Origin: Loxodes magnus
Lineage: Eukaryota > Ciliophora > Karyorelictea > Loxodida > Loxodidae
Assembly (NCBI GenBank): GCA_946699065.1
Contig: CAMPDV010001971.1
Coordinates: forward strand, 1-64,000
Reading direction: 5' to 3'
Length of the DNA: 64,000 bases
In this document: positions 62,698 through 64,000 of the stretch, piece after piece
Layout: each line of letters starts with the position of its first letter
How positions within the stretch are numbered: position 1 is the stretch's first letter
Notes under the pieces: model-generated
The model's database searches: none
What the model was told of the DNA's origin: nothing
Seen by the model: the letters and a program-made list of their open reading frames with translations, nothing else
Translations under genes and position numbers: made by a program

Positions 62698-64000
62698 TAG
62701 ATTTATAAGAAAAGTGAAGTAGAAAAGCAAGTAAAAGAGTCTGAAGATCATAATTGAAAGTAATAAAATGAGAGAGATGAGATTTCAAAGAAAAGTGAAG
62801 TAGAAAAGCAAGTATATAAATCTGAAGATCATATATGAAAGTAATAAAATGAGAGAGATTAGATTTATAAGAAAAGTGAAGTAGAAAAGAAAGTAAAAGA
62901 GTCTGAAGATCATAATTGAAAGTAATAAAATGAGAGAGATGAGATTTATAAGAACAGTGAAGTAGAAAAGAAAGTAAAAGAGTCTGAAGATCATATATGA
63001 AAGTAATAAATGAGAGAGATTAGATTTATAAGAAAAGTGAAGTAGAAAAGCAAGTAAAAGAGTCTGAAGATCATAATTGAAAGTAATAAAATGAGAAAGA
63101 GATGAGATTTATAAGAAAAGTGAAGTAGAAAAGAAAGTAAAAGAGTCTGAAGATCATATATGAAAGTAATAAAATGAGAGAGATGAGATTTCAAAGAACA
63201 GTGAAGTAGAAAAGCAAGTAAAAGAGTCTGAAGATCATAATTGAAAGTAATAAAATGAGAAAGAGATGAGATTTCAAAGAACTTTGAAGTAGAAAAGAAA
63301 GTAAAAGAGTCTGAAGATCATATATGAAAGTAATAAATGAGAGAGATTAGATTTATAAGAAAAGTGAAGTAGAAAAGCAAGTAAAAGAGTCTGAAGATCA
63401 TAATTGAAAGTAATAAAATGAGAAAGAGATGAGAATTATAAGTACAGTGAAGTAGAAAAGAAAGTAAAAGAGTCTGAAGATCATATATGAAAGTAATAAA
63501 TGAGAGAGAGATGAGATTTCAAAGAACAGTGAAGTAGAAAAGCAAGTAAAAGAGTCTGAAGATCATAATTGAAAGTAATAAAATGAGAAAGAGATGAGAT
63601 TTCAAAGAACAGTGAAGTAGAAAAGCAAGTAAAAGAGTCTGAAGATCATAATTGAAAGTAATAAAATGAGAAAGAGATGAGATTTCAAAGAACAGTGAAG
63701 TAGAAAAGAAAGTAAAAGAGTCTGAAGATCATAATTGAAAGTAATAAAATGAGAGAGATGAGATTTCAAAGAACAATGAAGTAGAAAAGCAAGTAAAAGA
63801 GTCTAAAGATCATAATTGAAAGTAATAAAATGAGAAAGAGATGAGATTTCAAAGAACAGTGAAGTAGAAAAGCAAGTAAAAGAGTCTGAAGATCATATAT
63901 GAAAGTAATAAATGAGAGAGATTAGATTTATAAGAACAGTGAAGTAGAAAAGCAAGTAAAAGAGTCTGAAGATCATAATTGAAAGTAATAAAATGAGAGA
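62698..64000 (+). repeat. ~3.1-kb superunit, block L copy 2, cut by the window end
   Basis: Second copy, matching up to the last base of the window apart from a few substitutions, for example GAAGATC and GTAATAAAATG at the very end where copy 1 has GAATATC and GTGATAAAATG. GAGAATTATAAG near 63,433 is a private change. Confidence 0.82.

Larger units (their letters stand above)
1..64000 (+). repeat. Satellite DNA array, ~81-bp monomer, head-to-tail across the whole window
   Basis: Every line of the window is built from the same unit, recognisable by the ordered landmarks GAAGTAGAAAAGCAAG, AGTCTGAAGATCAT, GAAAGTAATAAAATGAG, GAGATGAGATTTCAAAG. The distance between successive AAGTAG landmarks is mostly 76, 77, 80, 81 or 83 bp. 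All monomers I followed point the same way, and I found no stretch longer than a few bases that is not explained by the monomer. The reference monomer has 41 A, 19 G, 16 T and 5 C, so the + strand is strongly purine-biased and CpG-free. The array starts and ends in mid-monomer. Long, homogeneous tandem arrays of this kind are known as satellite DNA in eukaryotic heterochromatin; that placement and any centromeric role are inference. I do not recognise the family. Confidence 0.97.
54701..64000 (+). repeat. Array domain III: mixed variants, continues past the right edge
   Basis: TCTAAAG (from about 55,212) and GTGATAAAATG (from about 55,480) reappear beside the GAAAAGAAAG and TAAGTACAG alleles of domain II, and a new allele GAATATCAT appears (57,431, 59,312, 60,783 and 61,350). 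Two GCAAAGAAATCTG monomers occur near 57,989 and 58,977. A superunit of about 3.1-3.2 kb repeats here and is cut by the window end. No gene or non-repeat DNA is visible. Confidence 0.7.

Noticed and set aside
1..64000. CRISPR array
   Set aside because: There are no unique spacers: the entire monomer is repeated, including the parts between any chosen repeat segments, and there are no cas genes.
1..64000. Short + strand frames beginning at ATGAGAGAGATGAG in each monomer
   Set aside because: Each ends after about 11 codons at the GAAGTAG stop, with no supporting signal; they are by-products of the repeat.
1..64000. CENP-B box in the monomer
   Set aside because: The known 17-bp motif needs CpG-containing TTCG and CGGG cores. 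The monomer has no CpG and no similar string, so a centromeric role cannot be argued from this motif.
1..64000. 3' splice-site-like signal (pyrimidine tract, then CTTCAG) in every minus-strand monomer
   Set aside because: The resemblance follows from a pyrimidine-rich strand containing CAG. No exon-like or unique sequence exists for it to join.
1..64000. TATA-like elements (GTTATAAATG, TTTATAAG) as promoters
   Set aside because: They are subfamily alleles embedded in repeats with no downstream gene; AT-rich chance matches are expected.
1..64000. Telomere repeat, rDNA, tRNA, transposon or long terminal repeat inside the array
   Set aside because: I looked for TTAGGG/TTTAGGG-type runs, conserved rRNA or tRNA segments, target-site duplications and terminal repeats, and saw none. 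All sequence is explained by the monomer.
1..64000. Bacterial or plasmid origin of the window
   Set aside because: A 64-kb homogeneous satellite without a single gene is not compatible with known bacterial genomes or plasmids; assembly collapse or expansion of a short repeat is possible but would not produce the ordered, nested block structure.

Overview
The whole 64 kb is one uninterrupted satellite DNA array. It is a head-to-tail tandem repeat with a monomer of about 81 bp (common lengths 76, 77, 80, 81 and 83 bp), which gives roughly 790 monomers (64,000/81, an estimate rather than a count). Both window ends fall inside a monomer, so the array extends beyond the window on both sides. I see no unique sequence, no inversion of monomer orientation, no mobile element, no RNA gene and no credible protein gene. 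The 81-bp reference monomer is 51% A, 23% G, 20% T and 6% C (counted by hand): about 30% GC, 74% purine on the + strand, and no CpG. A homogeneous array of this size with hierarchical higher-order repeats points to a eukaryotic nuclear genome, most likely heterochromatin (centromeric, pericentromeric or subtelomeric). The sequence alone does not let me name the species or the satellite family.

Monomer length is set mainly by three small indel sites: a 4-bp loss in the first third (GCAAAGAAATCTG in place of GCAAGTAAAAGAGTCTG), a 1-bp loss (ATAAATGAG in place of ATAAAATGAG), and a 2-bp gain (GAGAAAGAGATG in place of GAGAGAGATG). Linked substitutions (CATATATG/CATAATTG, TTTATAAG/TTTCAAAG, AACAG/AAAAG/AACAA/AACATT/AACTTT) make subfamilies, and the order of subfamilies reveals larger copied units.

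Layout by subfamily content. Domain I (about 1-33.7 kb) is rich in short 76/77-bp monomers and in the GTGTGT, GTGAAAAAGAAGT and GTATAAAAATCTG variants. It has older degenerate patches (5.1-6.35 kb, 8.0-9.0 kb) and duplicated blocks at spacings of about 1.93, 2.42, 2.76, 3.73, 5.29 and 0.82 kb. Domain II (about 33.7-54.7 kb) is more uniform and dominated by 83-, 81- and 80-bp monomers with GAAAAGAAAGTAAAAG and TAAGTACAG. It holds the clearest nested higher-order structure: a 492-bp hexamer, a near-perfect 815-bp tandem duplication, a 2.14-kb block copied 3,267 bp away, and a tandem superunit of about 5 kb (43.2-47.9, 47.9-53.0 and a partial third copy). Domain III (about 54.7-64 kb) regains TCTAAAG and GTGATAAAATG alleles and has its own superunit of about 3.1 kb running off the right end.

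No genes work together here. The minus strand carries many open frames only because an 81-bp unit is divisible by three and two frames lack a stop; they are Leu/Phe/Ser-rich translations of a pyrimidine-rich strand, not supported proteins. The interest lies in how the array has been copied and homogenised, and in signals that recur with each monomer (AATAAA on the + strand, strand asymmetry, near-absence of CpG).
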